Source: Kineosporia mesophila
GTDB lineage: Bacteria > Actinomycetota > Actinomycetes > Actinomycetales > Kineosporiaceae
DNA: 58,885 nucleotides
Reading direction: 5' to 3'
Assembly: GCF_021129235.1 (NCBI RefSeq)
Contig: NZ_JAJOMA010000036.1
Location: 1 to 58,885, forward strand
The position numbers and the translations under genes are program-made. This document shows, piece by piece, positions 15,242-22,728 of this stretch (position 1 is its first letter; every line of letters begins with the position of its first letter). The notes below the pieces were generated by a model. The model was given only the letters and a program-made list of their open reading frames with translations, was not told the origin of the DNA and made no database searches.

Positions 15242-16123
15242 ATGACATGGGATGCCGGGGCGTACGAGCGTATTGCACCCCAATTGCTCTCCGCAGCAAG
15301 GGAAATCGTTGCTGAACTGGCTCCTCGTGCGGGGGAGCGCGTGGTTGATGTCGGATGCGGGACCGGCACTGCGGCGCTCTTGGTGGCGGGGTCGGGAGCG
15401 AGCGTTGTCGGAGTGGATCCGTCGCCGCGGCTGCTCGAGGTTGCCCGGGCCGAGGCCGAAGCTCGTGCTCTGCCGGTGACCTTCATGGCGGGGGAGGGGG
15501 CGGACATTCCTCTGCCGGATGCGAGCGTGGATGCGGTGGTCTCTTCGTTCGGCATCATCTTCGCCCCGGACGCCGAGGCTGCCGGGCGAGAGGTGGCCCG
15601 GGTGTTGCGGCCCGGTGGCCGGCTGGTTCTGTCGGCCTGGCTGCGGGAAGGTGCGCTGGCCGGGCAGGCGAGGGTCCGGCAGGAGTTGCTGGACGCGGTT
15701 CGGGCCGACGACGTTGCGCCTGGTGACGAGGCTGAGCACGGCGGCGAGCGCGGTTGGGTCGATGGGCCGGTTCGGCGGCCGTTGGCGTTGTTCGCGTGGC
15801 ACGACCGGGACGCGCTGGCCGGGCTTCTGGGACCGCTCGGGTTCTCGGTGACGACTCGGGATCATGCTCTGGCGTTCGTCGATGCGTCGGTTGAGGCGTT
15901 CGTGGACGGGGAGCTGGCGCATCATCCGATGTGGGTGCGGGCACGGCCGGCGCTGGAGGCCGGTGGGCGCTGGCCGGAGGCCCGGGATCGACTGGTGCGG
16001 TTGTTCTCGGACGCGAATGAGGATTCGACGGGGTTCCGGGTGACGGCCAGGTACGTCGTGCAGAAGGCGGTGTTTTCCGGTGCCGTGTCCGCGGCGGTTC
16101 CGCCCCAGGTCGAGTCTCGCTGA
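15242..16123 (+). CDS. Class I SAM-dependent methyltransferase
   Basis: The 293-residue protein has a Rossmann-type methyltransferase domain of the UbiE/Methyltransf_11 type: motif I VVDVGCGTGTAALLV (about residues 34-48), the acidic motif VVGVDPSPRLLEVAR (about 55-69), the motif GADIPLPDASVDAVVSSFGI and the post-I segment VLRPGGRLVLSAWL. It should transfer a methyl group from S-adenosylmethionine to a small molecule or quinone in the cytosol. The ATG at 15242 follows motif copy c by 81 bp with no obvious Shine-Dalgarno. The C-terminal region gives no further substrate clue. Confidence 0.88.
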   Translation: MTWDAGAYERIAPQLLSAAREIVAELAPRAGERVVDVGCGTGTAALLVAGSGASVVGVDPSPRLLEVARAEAEARALPVTFMAGEGADIPLPDASVDAVVSSFGIIFAPDAEAAGREVARVLRPGGRLVLSAWLREGALAGQARVRQELLDAVRADDVAPGDEAEHGGERGWVDGPVRRPLALFAWHDRDALAGLLGPLGFSVTTRDHALAFVDASVEAFVDGELAHHPMWVRARPALEAGGRWPEARDRLVRLFSDANEDSTGFRVTARYVVQKAVFSGAVSAAVPPQVESR

Positions 16124-16177
16124 ATCGTTACTCGAACAGCCTTATTTCGTCGGTGAACGGGTTGCACACTAGCGGTC

Positions 16178-16711
16178 ATGATCTTTGTGGGGGCTCGGCG
16201 TCTTCTGGTGGCCGGTGGGCTGTTGGTGTGTCTGACGGGGTGTTCGCCGGCGGACGCTGGGTACATGGGCGTGAGCGTGGACGAGGACGGTGCTCCGGTC
16301 GCGGTGGTCGCGCTGTGCGAGGGAAGCGTCAATAAACTGCGGCTGTATCTGGACGAGGGCGAGGACGATTTCGTGACGCTGGCCCAGTTGGATGCCACGA
16401 CGCCGGTGAAGGGTTCGGCGGAGGTGCCGTTGGCGTCCCCGGGGTCGGAATGGACGGTCAGGCACCCCTTCGAAGGGGTTCTGGAGGATGCCACCTACGA
16501 CTTGGGCGGCTGGTCGGAGAACCAGGACTGGTCGGTCAGGGCCTCTTTCAGTCAGGAGACGCTGAACGGATTGAAGCCGGGTCAGGTGTGGTGGGAGAAG
16601 TACGACCCGAAGCGCGAGGTGGAGGTAGAGATGGTCGAAGAGACGGCGCACTTCCGGGAGCATGCCTGCGACGACTGGGAGAGCAGCGCGGGGTGGATGA
16701 TCTCGTGGTGA
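16178..16711 (+). CDS. Putative lipoprotein, unknown function
   Basis: The 177-residue protein has a signal peptide with a lipobox: LLVCLTGC (cleavage before Cys at about residue 22). It should be lipid-anchored on the outer face of the membrane. The mature part is acidic and Trp-rich (WSENQDWSVR, WESSAGWMISW) without a recognised domain; it contains a VALCEG segment and a second Cys in HACDDWE that may form a disulfide. The ATG is 54 bp downstream of the methyltransferase. The 3' end is five bases from the convergent NUDIX stop. Function unknown. Confidence 0.75.
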   Translation: MIFVGARRLLVAGGLLVCLTGCSPADAGYMGVSVDEDGAPVAVVALCEGSVNKLRLYLDEGEDDFVTLAQLDATTPVKGSAEVPLASPGSEWTVRHPFEGVLEDATYDLGGWSENQDWSVRASFSQETLNGLKPGQVWWEKYDPKREVEVEMVEETAHFREHACDDWESSAGWMISW

Positions 16712-16716
16712 CCGGC

Positions 16717-17289
16717 TCACAGGGCCAGGCTCGCGAGGGCACGGCTCAGGTGCGGGTCGAAGGCGGCGGGGTCTTCGGCGCGGATCTGTGAGGGCTTCCA
16801 CCAGCGGACTTCGGCGAACTCGCCGGGGTCGGGGGTCAGGTGCTGGTCGATGCGGCCGGTGAGGGCGAACCAGAGGCTGACGTCGGTGTGGCGGCGGTCG
16901 GGGGTGTCGCGGGTCTCGGTAACGGTGAGGAAGAACGGGGCCGGGCCCGTGACGGGGTCGGGGGTCGCGGTGATGCCGAGTTCTTCGGTGGTTTCGCGCC
17001 GGACGGTGTCGTAGGGGTGCTCGGCGGGTTCGACGTGGCCGCCGACAGGGAGCCAGAGGCCGGCCAGGCGGTGGTCGCAGAGCAGGACGCTGTCGGCCTG
17101 ACGGTCGATGAGCAGGACGTATGTGACCAGGTGGGGTGAGGGCGTGCGGGGTTTGGCGCGGCGGTAGATGTCGTCGGTGCCGGCCAGCCATTCTCGGGTA
17201 GTGGCCTGGTGGGTGAGGCCGAGTTCGTCGTGCGGGGTCAGGGCTTCGACGAGGTCGGTGATCTGGGTCTTGAGGGCTGCCGGGTCCAT
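16717..17289 (-). CDS. NUDIX hydrolase
   Basis: About 190 residues with a canonical Nudix box: GGHVEPAEHPYDTVRRETTE followed by ELG (about residues 84-106), matching G-x5-E-x7-R-E-x2-E-E-x-G. It hydrolyses a nucleoside diphosphate linked to another group, using Mg2+ in the cytosol. The surrounding VLLCDHRLAGLWLPVGGH is typical of ADP-ribose/MutT-like members. I chose the ATG at 17289 (MDPAALKTQ); a GTG-led extension of eight residues is possible. It is divergent from the phosphotransferase at 17335, with promoters overlapping in the 45-bp spacer. Confidence 0.88.
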   Translation of the reverse strand: MDPAALKTQITDLVEALTPHDELGLTHQATTREWLAGTDDIYRRAKPRTPSPHLVTYVLLIDRQADSVLLCDHRLAGLWLPVGGHVEPAEHPYDTVRRETTEELGITATPDPVTGPAPFFLTVTETRDTPDRRHTDVSLWFALTGRIDQHLTPDPGEFAEVRWWKPSQIRAEDPAAFDPHLSRALASLAL

Positions 17290-17334
17290 GGCGAGGATCG
17301 TGCCAGGGACCACCGACAGTCTTATCCTCGCGCT

Positions 17335-18183
17335 GTGACGTCAGGTTTCGGGAAGCTGGACGAGCGGCAGCGCGATCTCGTGGCCTCGTGGCTGCCGGGT
17401 GCTGAGATAGTGCGGGACCTCAGTTGGGGCTTGGTGGGCACGACGGTGCTCGAGGTCGTGCACGGTGGCGAGCGCTACGTGGTGAAGGCCGGTGATGGGC
17501 TGGATCGTCAACTGGCGCGGGAGGTTCGGGCGCACGGGGAGTGGGTGGCGGTGTGGTCGGTGCGGGGGCGGGCGCCGGGTCTGGTGTGGGCGGATGCCGG
17601 GGCGAAGGTGTTGGTGACGCGGTTTCTGCCGGGTGTGCTGGTGGAGGGGACGGGGCATGAGTTCCGGGCGGGGACGTATCGGCAGGCGGGGGAGTTGCTG
17701 GCGGTTTTCCACGGTCAGTTCTCGACGGTGGATGAGGATTTCGAGGCGCGGACGAGGGCGCGGGCGTTGTGGTGGCTGGATCAGCCGCACCGTATTGACG
17801 CGGATTCTCTGGCGCGTTTGCGGGAGGTGATCGCTGGGTGGCCGGCGTCGTCCTCTGTTGTGGTGGTTCCGACGCATGGTGACTGGCAGCCGCGCAACTG
17901 GGTGGTCGAGGACGGGGTGGTGGGCGTCATCGATTTTGGTCGGGCTGATCTGCGGCCTGCGTTGACGGATTTCGCGCGGTTGTCGGCGCAGCAGTTCCGG
18001 GGACGGCCGGAGTTGGAGGTGGCGTTCTTCGAGGGGTACGGCGAGCGCCCGGGGGATTCGGGGGCGTGGGGGCGTCACTGTGTGCGGGAGGCGATCGGGA
18101 CGGCGGTGTGGGCTCATCAGGTGGGAGATGAGGGGTTTGAGCGGCAGGGGTTGCGGATGATTGCGGAGGCCCTGGAGATGTAG
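17335..18183 (+). CDS. Aminoglycoside phosphotransferase-fold kinase
   Basis: About 282 residues with an APH/choline-kinase fold: ATP-binding strands with Lys in GGERYVVKAGDG (about residue 49), catalytic loop VVPTHGDWQPRNWVVED (about residues 180-196, Asp base in HGD) and the metal-binding Asp in VIDFGRADLRP. It phosphorylates a hydroxyl group of an unknown small molecule; the general APH family covers antibiotic resistance, homoserine kinases and many uncharacterised enzymes. The GTG at 17335 has a TATCCT-like -10 about ten bases before it, suggesting leaderless translation. Stop is TAG. Confidence 0.85.
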   Translation: MTSGFGKLDERQRDLVASWLPGAEIVRDLSWGLVGTTVLEVVHGGERYVVKAGDGLDRQLAREVRAHGEWVAVWSVRGRAPGLVWADAGAKVLVTRFLPGVLVEGTGHEFRAGTYRQAGELLAVFHGQFSTVDEDFEARTRARALWWLDQPHRIDADSLARLREVIAGWPASSSVVVVPTHGDWQPRNWVVEDGVVGVIDFGRADLRPALTDFARLSAQQFRGRPELEVAFFEGYGERPGDSGAWGRHCVREAIGTAVWAHQVGDEGFERQGLRMIAEALEM

Positions 18184-18201
18184 GGCCCCCGCTGTGGGTG
18201 G

Positions 18202-18753
18202 TTACAGGGGTGTGATGCGGCCGAGGATGACTTCGTCGAGGTAGGTGCCGTTGACCCAGGCGTTCTGGCGCAGGGTGCCTTCCTGGGTGAAGCCGGCGGC
18301 GAGCGCGGTCTTGATCATGGCGTGGTTGTCGGCGAGCGTGTGGATCGCGAGTCGGTGCAGGCCGCGGGTGGTGAAGGCGTAGTGGCTGATGAGGCGGACG
18401 GTATCGGTGCCCAGGCCGCGACCGCGGAATGAGGGGCGTAGGACGAGGCCGACCTGGCTGTTGCGGTTGTGCAGGTCGATGCCCCAGAGGCCGACGTCTC
18501 CGGCGAGCTCTCCGGTGGCGAGGTCGATGATGGAGAAGACGACGTGGGGTGAGTCGGGTTTGAGGGGGGCGAAGGGGGAGTCGTCGGGGTTGTCGGCGGC
18601 GATCGGCGCCCAGGCCCGGCCGCTGGCGCGGGAGCGGTCGATGGGGTCGTGGTGGAGTTCGTTGTGCAGGATCAGTGCGTCGCTGGCGCGGCGGGCGCGT
18701 AGGCCGGCCTTGTCGCCGCGGAAGCTGAGGGTCTCTGGTTCGGTGTTGCTCAC
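18202..18753 (-). CDS. GNAT acetyltransferase, RimJ/RimL-like
   Basis: About 183 residues. The acetyl-CoA motif reads SQVGLVLRPSFRGRGLGTDT (about residues 99-118), followed by RLAIHTLADNHAMIKTALAA, the pattern of the RimJ/RimL branch that acetylates protein N termini or small amines. I chose the GTG at 18753, preceded by AAGGTGA at a good distance; the upstream open frame lacks a domain. The gene is divergent from the MazG-like gene. Confidence 0.82.
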   Translation of the reverse strand: MSNTEPETLSFRGDKAGLRARRASDALILHNELHHDPIDRSRASGRAWAPIAADNPDDSPFAPLKPDSPHVVFSIIDLATGELAGDVGLWGIDLHNRNSQVGLVLRPSFRGRGLGTDTVRLISHYAFTTRGLHRLAIHTLADNHAMIKTALAAGFTQEGTLRQNAWVNGTYLDEVILGRITPL

Positions 18754-18829
18754 GGCGTTCACCTTGGCAGGAGGGCGGTGGTGGTGTCTTGCCGTTAAAT
18801 CCTGAGCATGTGCCGAATACTGCTCGACC

Positions 18830-19159
18830 ATGGACCTGGACGCGTATCAGCGTGGTGCCCTGCGGACGGCGGCGTCGCGGGAGAAGAAGAACGAGTTGCT
18901 GCACCTGGTGCTCGGTCTGGTGGGTGAGTCGGGGGAGATCGCCGAGAAGTTCAAGAAGTGGGTACGGGACCTGGACAGCGACGAGTCGCGGATCGACCGG
19001 GACGACCTGGCCAAGGAACTGGGTGACGTGCTGTGGTACGTGGCTGTGCTCGCGGACTACCTGGACCTGTCACTGGACGACATCGCGGTCGGCAATCTCG
19101 CCAAGTTGGCCGATCGCCAGAACCGGGGTGTGCTGGGTGGTGCGGGGGACAACCGGTGA
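18830..19159 (+). CDS. MazG-like nucleotide pyrophosphohydrolase
   Basis: The 109-residue, all-helical protein has the MazG metal motif: LVGESGEIAEKFKKW (about residues 30-44; E-x-x-E) and DLAKELGDVLWYVAVLA (about 60-76; E-x-x-D). It should hydrolyse (d)NTPs or noncanonical nucleotides to monophosphates, acting as a house-cleaning or stringent-response modulator. Length fits single-domain phage/actinobacterial MazG-type enzymes. Its last 90 bases overlap the 3' end of the convergent GNAT gene. Confidence 0.88.
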   Translation: MDLDAYQRGALRTAASREKKNELLHLVLGLVGESGEIAEKFKKWVRDLDSDESRIDRDDLAKELGDVLWYVAVLADYLDLSLDDIAVGNLAKLADRQNRGVLGGAGDNR

Positions 19160-19681
19160 GGGCGGCCTGATCCCGAACCATTGCTCGGCACCGAATTTCG
19201 GGTATCGCTGTACCTCGATGAATCCCAGTTTCGCGGCCAGTCGCATCGACCGGTCGTTGGCGGTCTGGGTGCACAACACCACCGCTTCGTCCGGGTACGC
19301 CACCGTGAACCAGTCCAGGGCGGCGGCACATGCTTCGGCCGCGTACCCGTGTCCCCAGGACGCGGGTTGGAAGAGGTAGCCGAGGTCGACCTCTCCGGGC
19401 GCCGGCCGCACGCGGTCTTCGGGACCGATCGAGCGTCTCTCCAGCATGACCAGGCCGATCATCACCCCGTCGAGATCGACGACGAACACTCCCGGGCGTC
19501 GTCCGGGGGCATCCGGTGTGCGGGCGAGTTCCTCGGGTGATTGCGGCCCGCCCAGATAAGTACCCACCTTGGGGCACGCGAAGAGCTCGATGAAGGCTGT
19601 GCGATCACGGGCCTGTGATTCCCGCAGTACCAATCGCTGCGTGCGGATCGGCGTGGGTGGCCAGAGCACCGGGTCCGCCAT
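19070..19681 (-). CDS. GNAT acetyltransferase, RimJ/RimL-like
   Basis: The 203-residue protein begins IRTQRLVLRESQARDRTAFI, the hallmark of RimJ/RimL-type GNATs, and has the acetyl-CoA segment GYLFQPASWGHGYAAEACAA (about residues 101-120) and SMRLAAKLGFIEVQRYPKFG. The last 30 residues read antisense through the MazG gene and are probably a read-on tail after loss of an earlier stop. Start ATG at 19681 is followed directly by the domain. Substrate unknown. Confidence 0.85.
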   Translation of the reverse strand: MADPVLWPPTPIRTQRLVLRESQARDRTAFIELFACPKVGTYLGGPQSPEELARTPDAPGRRPGVFVVDLDGVMIGLVMLERRSIGPEDRVRPAPGEVDLGYLFQPASWGHGYAAEACAAALDWFTVAYPDEAVVLCTQTANDRSMRLAAKLGFIEVQRYPKFGAEQWFGIRPPSPVVPRTTQHTPVLAIGQLGEIADRDVVQ

Positions 19682-19789
19682 GGGATCACATTAATAGTGC
19701 ACAGAGGACGAATCGGTGATCTTCGGATGTCGGCGGACGGGGGAGTAGGTGCCGGATCGGGTCCCCGACGATGCACCTAAGCTGTGGTC

Positions 19790-20005
19790 ATGGCTGAACG
19801 CTGGCGCTCCTCCGCTGCTCGGGACCTGGTCAAGAAGATTAAGAAGGCGGGCGGCGAGGTGGAACGCGCCGGTGTGGGCAAGATGAAGGTCTTCGGACCG
19901 CAGGGCTCGGTGACCATCGCGGAGCCGTTGTCTGATTCGAGCAAGGACGTGGCCCGGAACAGCGCGGCCCGGCTGATTCTGGAGAAGACCGGCCTGACGA
20001 TCTGA
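19790..20005 (+). CDS. Small HicA-like dsRBD-fold protein
   Basis: The 71-residue basic protein (SSAARDLVKKIKKAGGEVER near the N terminus, VGKMKVFGPQGSVTIAEP in the middle) has the length and alpha-beta-beta-beta-alpha pattern of HicA-type mRNA interferases. The catalytic His of HicA, normally in a GSHHKY-type loop, is replaced by VGKMKV, so RNase activity is doubtful. No HicB-like antitoxin follows. It may be a nucleic-acid-binding protein of phage or mobile origin. The ATG at 19790 lies close to a possible -10, so it could be leaderless; a GTG two codons earlier is the alternative start. Function not established. Confidence 0.6.
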   Translation: MAERWRSSAARDLVKKIKKAGGEVERAGVGKMKVFGPQGSVTIAEPLSDSSKDVARNSAARLILEKTGLTI

Positions 20006-20253
20006 GGGTCGAGGCGTTACCCCGAGGCGATCCTTGCAGGCTCCAGCATGCTGAGGCGATGGTGGACGGGACGGGCGTCCGGTAAGGGCCGGAGCCCAGG
20101 TCAACAGAGGCCGTCTCCTCGGCGACGGCAATGTTAGTCAGGGCGCGGTGGGCGGCGAAGTTATCTGTGCCGGGCGTGCGGGGAGGTCCCCTTCTCAACT
20201 CGAAATGTCATAATGTTCATTATCGGCGTTGGGGGAGCAGGGCTCGGAAGGGG

Positions 20254-20737
20254 TTACGGGCAACTGTGGACCCAGGTGGTGACCTGGTCGATGTCGATGT
20301 CAGTGGGTCCGACGTGCGGGTCGGTCCCCAGCAGCAGCGCGGCCCGGCCGTGATGCTGGTCGATCCATTCCTGGTCGGCGTCGGTGAGTTCGTCGTCGGT
20401 GAGTTCGTCGTCGAGCCAGGCGCAGGCCTGGCCGGATGCTCGCTGGATGATCGTGCGGGTCTTCCAGTGCAGCCCGCAGTACCGGTCGGTGGCTGAGGGT
20501 TCCTCGCTGTCGAGTACCTCCAGGACTGGCCAGCCCAGGTACGGGCCGAACGTCTGGGCTGGCCTCGTGTATCCACGTGGTGGCCCGGACGAGCTCCGCC
20601 GGCCGGGTCACCAGGCGCCGGGCAAGGCCCCTGTTCACCCCGTCGACCAGCAGGTTCTCGCCTACCGAGGGCTCCGTGGCAGACTCCGCGCCGAACGGCA
20701 GCAGGGTGCCGTCGATATCCAGGAAGACGAGCGTCAT
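20254..20737 (-). pseudogene. HAD-family hydrolase gene with a frameshift
   Basis: The N-terminal part starts MTLVFLDIDGTLLPFG, the HAD nucleophile motif DxDGT, and is normal through RATTWIHEAS. From about position 20556 the coding continues in another frame: YCGLHWKTRTIIQ, AWLDDELTDDELTDADQEWI, then LLLGTDPHVGPT and a TAA at 20254. A GGG/CCC run at 20556-20558 is the likely site of a one-base insertion; removing one base joins the two halves into a protein of about 160 residues. HAD hydrolases use the first Asp to dephosphorylate small substrates. This is either a young pseudogene or a sequencing error in a homopolymer. Confidence 0.78.
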
Positions 20738-20925
20738 GCCCAGAACCCAGGGCGGAAACCCTCCGGGAGAACGGGTGACGGCTCCCCCGGCGCCCCGACA
20801 TCGTCCTTCATTACTGTCTGTTCTCGAAAGTGGTTGTGGGGCAACAGGTTTCGACGAATAGAGACTAGATAACTGTGATTATCTGCCACATAAGGGTTTT
20901 CGGTGCTCTCCAGGACTCGGGCCAT
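20734..20925 (-). CDS. Possible short leader ORF upstream of the HAD gene
   Basis: A 63-codon frame ends with a TGA that overlaps the HAD ATG by four bases (ATGA), the arrangement of translational coupling. Only the last 25 residues or so (from MKDDVGAPGEPS) have GC-rich third positions; the start lies in AT-rich DNA. It could be a leader peptide, a remnant of a larger coupled gene, or chance. I do not recognise it. Confidence 0.25.
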   Translation of the reverse strand: MARVLESTENPYVADNHSYLVSIRRNLLPHNHFREQTVMKDDVGAPGEPSPVLPEGFRPGFWA

Positions 20926-20978
20926 CAGATGTGAATTGGACGTTGGGTCCCCGGGGTTCCTTCCCTACGGTGCGGGAC

Positions 20979-21392
20979 GTGACATGGATCTTCTCCCCCG
21001 AGACCGCCCGGATCGACCGCGACCTCGTGCACGGCTGGCTGAGCAAGCAGGCGTACTGGGCGCTGGGCCGTACCCGCGCCGCACAGGACACCGCGATCGA
21101 CGCCTCCCGCAACTACGGGGTGTACGACGAGCGTGGCGCTCAGGTGGCGTACGCACGGGTGGTCACCGACGGCGCCACGTTCGCCTGGCTGTGTGACGTG
21201 TTCGTGGATCCGGGTGTGCGGGGGCGCGGGGCCGGGAAGATGCTCGTAGCCGGGGTGCTGGAGGACCTGGATGCGCTGGGACTCCCCCGCACGTTCCTGG
21301 GCACCGCCGACGCGCACGGTCTCTACGCGCGGTACGGGTTCGCGCCGGCCGATCCGTCGCGATTCATGCTGCGGGTTCCCTCGGCGCCCTAG
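20979..21392 (+). CDS. GNAT family N-acetyltransferase
   Basis: About 137 residues. It shows DVFVDPGVRGRGAGKMLVAG (acetyl-CoA motif, about residues 68-87), DALGLPRTFLGTADAHGLYA and RYGFAPADP, the arrangement of the small GNATs with a closing ARYGF motif. Candidate starts in frame are GTG at 20979 (chosen, directly before TWIFSPETARI), GTG at 20970 and ATG at 20931. An AT-rich stretch with GATAACTGTGATTATC symmetry at about 20868 lies upstream and may hold the promoter. Substrate unknown. Confidence 0.82.
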   Translation: MTWIFSPETARIDRDLVHGWLSKQAYWALGRTRAAQDTAIDASRNYGVYDERGAQVAYARVVTDGATFAWLCDVFVDPGVRGRGAGKMLVAGVLEDLDALGLPRTFLGTADAHGLYARYGFAPADPSRFMLRVPSAP

Positions 21393-21421
21393 GTACCGGA
21401 GGATTCTGGGACAATGGACAG

Positions 21422-22381
21422 GTGTTCGAGTCCCAGCTGGTGCCGGTGGAGGCCACGTCTGTTCTGCCTGATGAGTTCGAGGTCGGGAACGGCGATGTGT
21501 GGCCGCATTTCGTGCGGGCCTGGTTGATCGCGCAGCGAGCGCAGAACACGGTGAAGACGTATATGACGGCTGAGCTGCAGTGGCGGGAGTTCTGCGGGGC
21601 GCGTTCGCTGCATCCGATCGAGGCGCGTCGTGGTGATGTGGATGACTGGCGGGTGCAGATTCAGGCGACCGGTGGGTTCCATGGGCGTCCGGCGTCGGCG
21701 AACACGGTGCGTCTGAAGCTGGCGGCGGTGTCGTCGTTGTACGCGTACCTGGTGGGTGAAGACATTCTGGTGGCCTCCCCCGCCGCTCACATCAAACGTC
21801 CGCGGGGTGGGGATTTCGCTGCGACCGCTGCGCTGGACACGCAGCAGGCGGCGCGTTTCCTGACGGCCGCGCAGGGGCTGGGTGAGCTGTCTTATGTGGC
21901 CATGCGGATTCTGCTGGGCCGGGGACTGCGCGCAACGGAACTGGTGAGCCTCGACGTGACCGACGTCCGCAATCATTTCGGTCATGTCACCCTGACCGTC
22001 ACGCACAAGGGTGGGCGCCGTCAGGAGCTGCCCCTGTCCCCCGGCACCGGTCATCTGGTGTCCGGGTACATCGGCGAGCGTGCTTCGGGTGCGTTGCTGG
22101 TGAATGCGCAGGGTGGGCGGTTGAGTTACTGGGATCTGTACAACCTGACGGTGCGGGTGTCGCGGCGGGCGCGGGTGGGGCTGGATGTGACGCCGCATGT
22201 GTTGCGGGCCTCGCACGCGACGATCTATCTGGATCAGGCGGGGGCGCAGATCGATCGGCTGCAGGACGGTATGGGGCATGCGAGTTTGAACAATACGAAG
22301 GCGTATGACCGGGGTGCGGGGTCGTTGTCGCGGTTGGCGAGTGTGGCGACGGCGGTTGAGGACGCGTTCCTGCCCGGTTGA
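21422..22381 (+). CDS. Tyrosine recombinase/integrase, intact
   Basis: The 319-residue protein has a SAM-like core-binding domain (about residues 25-110, with RAQNTVKTYMTAELQWREF) and a complete catalytic domain: first Arg in GRGLRATELVSLDVTDV (about 167), Lys in HKGGRRQELPL, H-x-x-R in TPHVLRASHATIY (about 261), GH box DGMGHASLNNT and nucleophile in TKAYDRG (about residue 297). It should catalyse site-specific DNA strand exchange, like XerC/D or integron-type enzymes. The GTG at 21422 follows the GNAT gene by 29 bp. No att site, tRNA or excisionase is visible beside it, so its substrate is unknown. A small membrane-protein gene follows. Confidence 0.92.
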   Translation: MFESQLVPVEATSVLPDEFEVGNGDVWPHFVRAWLIAQRAQNTVKTYMTAELQWREFCGARSLHPIEARRGDVDDWRVQIQATGGFHGRPASANTVRLKLAAVSSLYAYLVGEDILVASPAAHIKRPRGGDFAATAALDTQQAARFLTAAQGLGELSYVAMRILLGRGLRATELVSLDVTDVRNHFGHVTLTVTHKGGRRQELPLSPGTGHLVSGYIGERASGALLVNAQGGRLSYWDLYNLTVRVSRRARVGLDVTPHVLRASHATIYLDQAGAQIDRLQDGMGHASLNNTKAYDRGAGSLSRLASVATAVEDAFLPG

Positions 22382-22504
22382 TGGGCCGGTCCGGTTTTGG
22401 TCGGGTGCGTCGTAAACCAGCTGAAGATTGTCGTACCCGTGTGCTGCAATACGTTCTGTCGAAGGGTGGGGGCCCGTGCGGCGGATCGGTGAGGGGAGGC
22501 ACGG

Positions 22505-22663
22505 ATGGGGAGCAGTGGACGTCGTGTGCGGGTGATGGTGGCTGCGCTCGCGGTGGCGGGTGTGGGGGCTGCGGTGGCGTCGGTGGTGACGTCGGCTGCG
22601 GTGCTGATCGTGAGGGCCGGGGTGGAGGAGGCCGGGCGGCAGCAGTCGCCTGAGCCGGTGTGA
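22505..22663 (+). CDS. Small predicted membrane protein, 52 aa
   Basis: The frame has an ATG four to five bases after a strong GGGGAGG ribosome-binding site, normal high-GC third positions and a TGA at 22661. The product has a basic N terminus (MGSSGRRVRVMV), one long Ala/Val-rich hydrophobic segment (about residues 11-37) and a short polar tail (EEAGRQQSPEPV), so it is a single-pass membrane peptide. It sits between the integrase and the convergent response-regulator gene. Function unknown; it could be a toxin-like or regulatory small protein, but nothing specific shows this. Confidence 0.5.
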   Translation: MGSSGRRVRVMVAALAVAGVGAAVASVVTSAAVLIVRAGVEEAGRQQSPEPV

Positions 22664-22728
22664 AAGATGGCTTCAGGTAGACAGGTTCGGGTAGAGCGAC
22701 CTTTTCGGCTCGGCTTTGCCCGGTTGGG

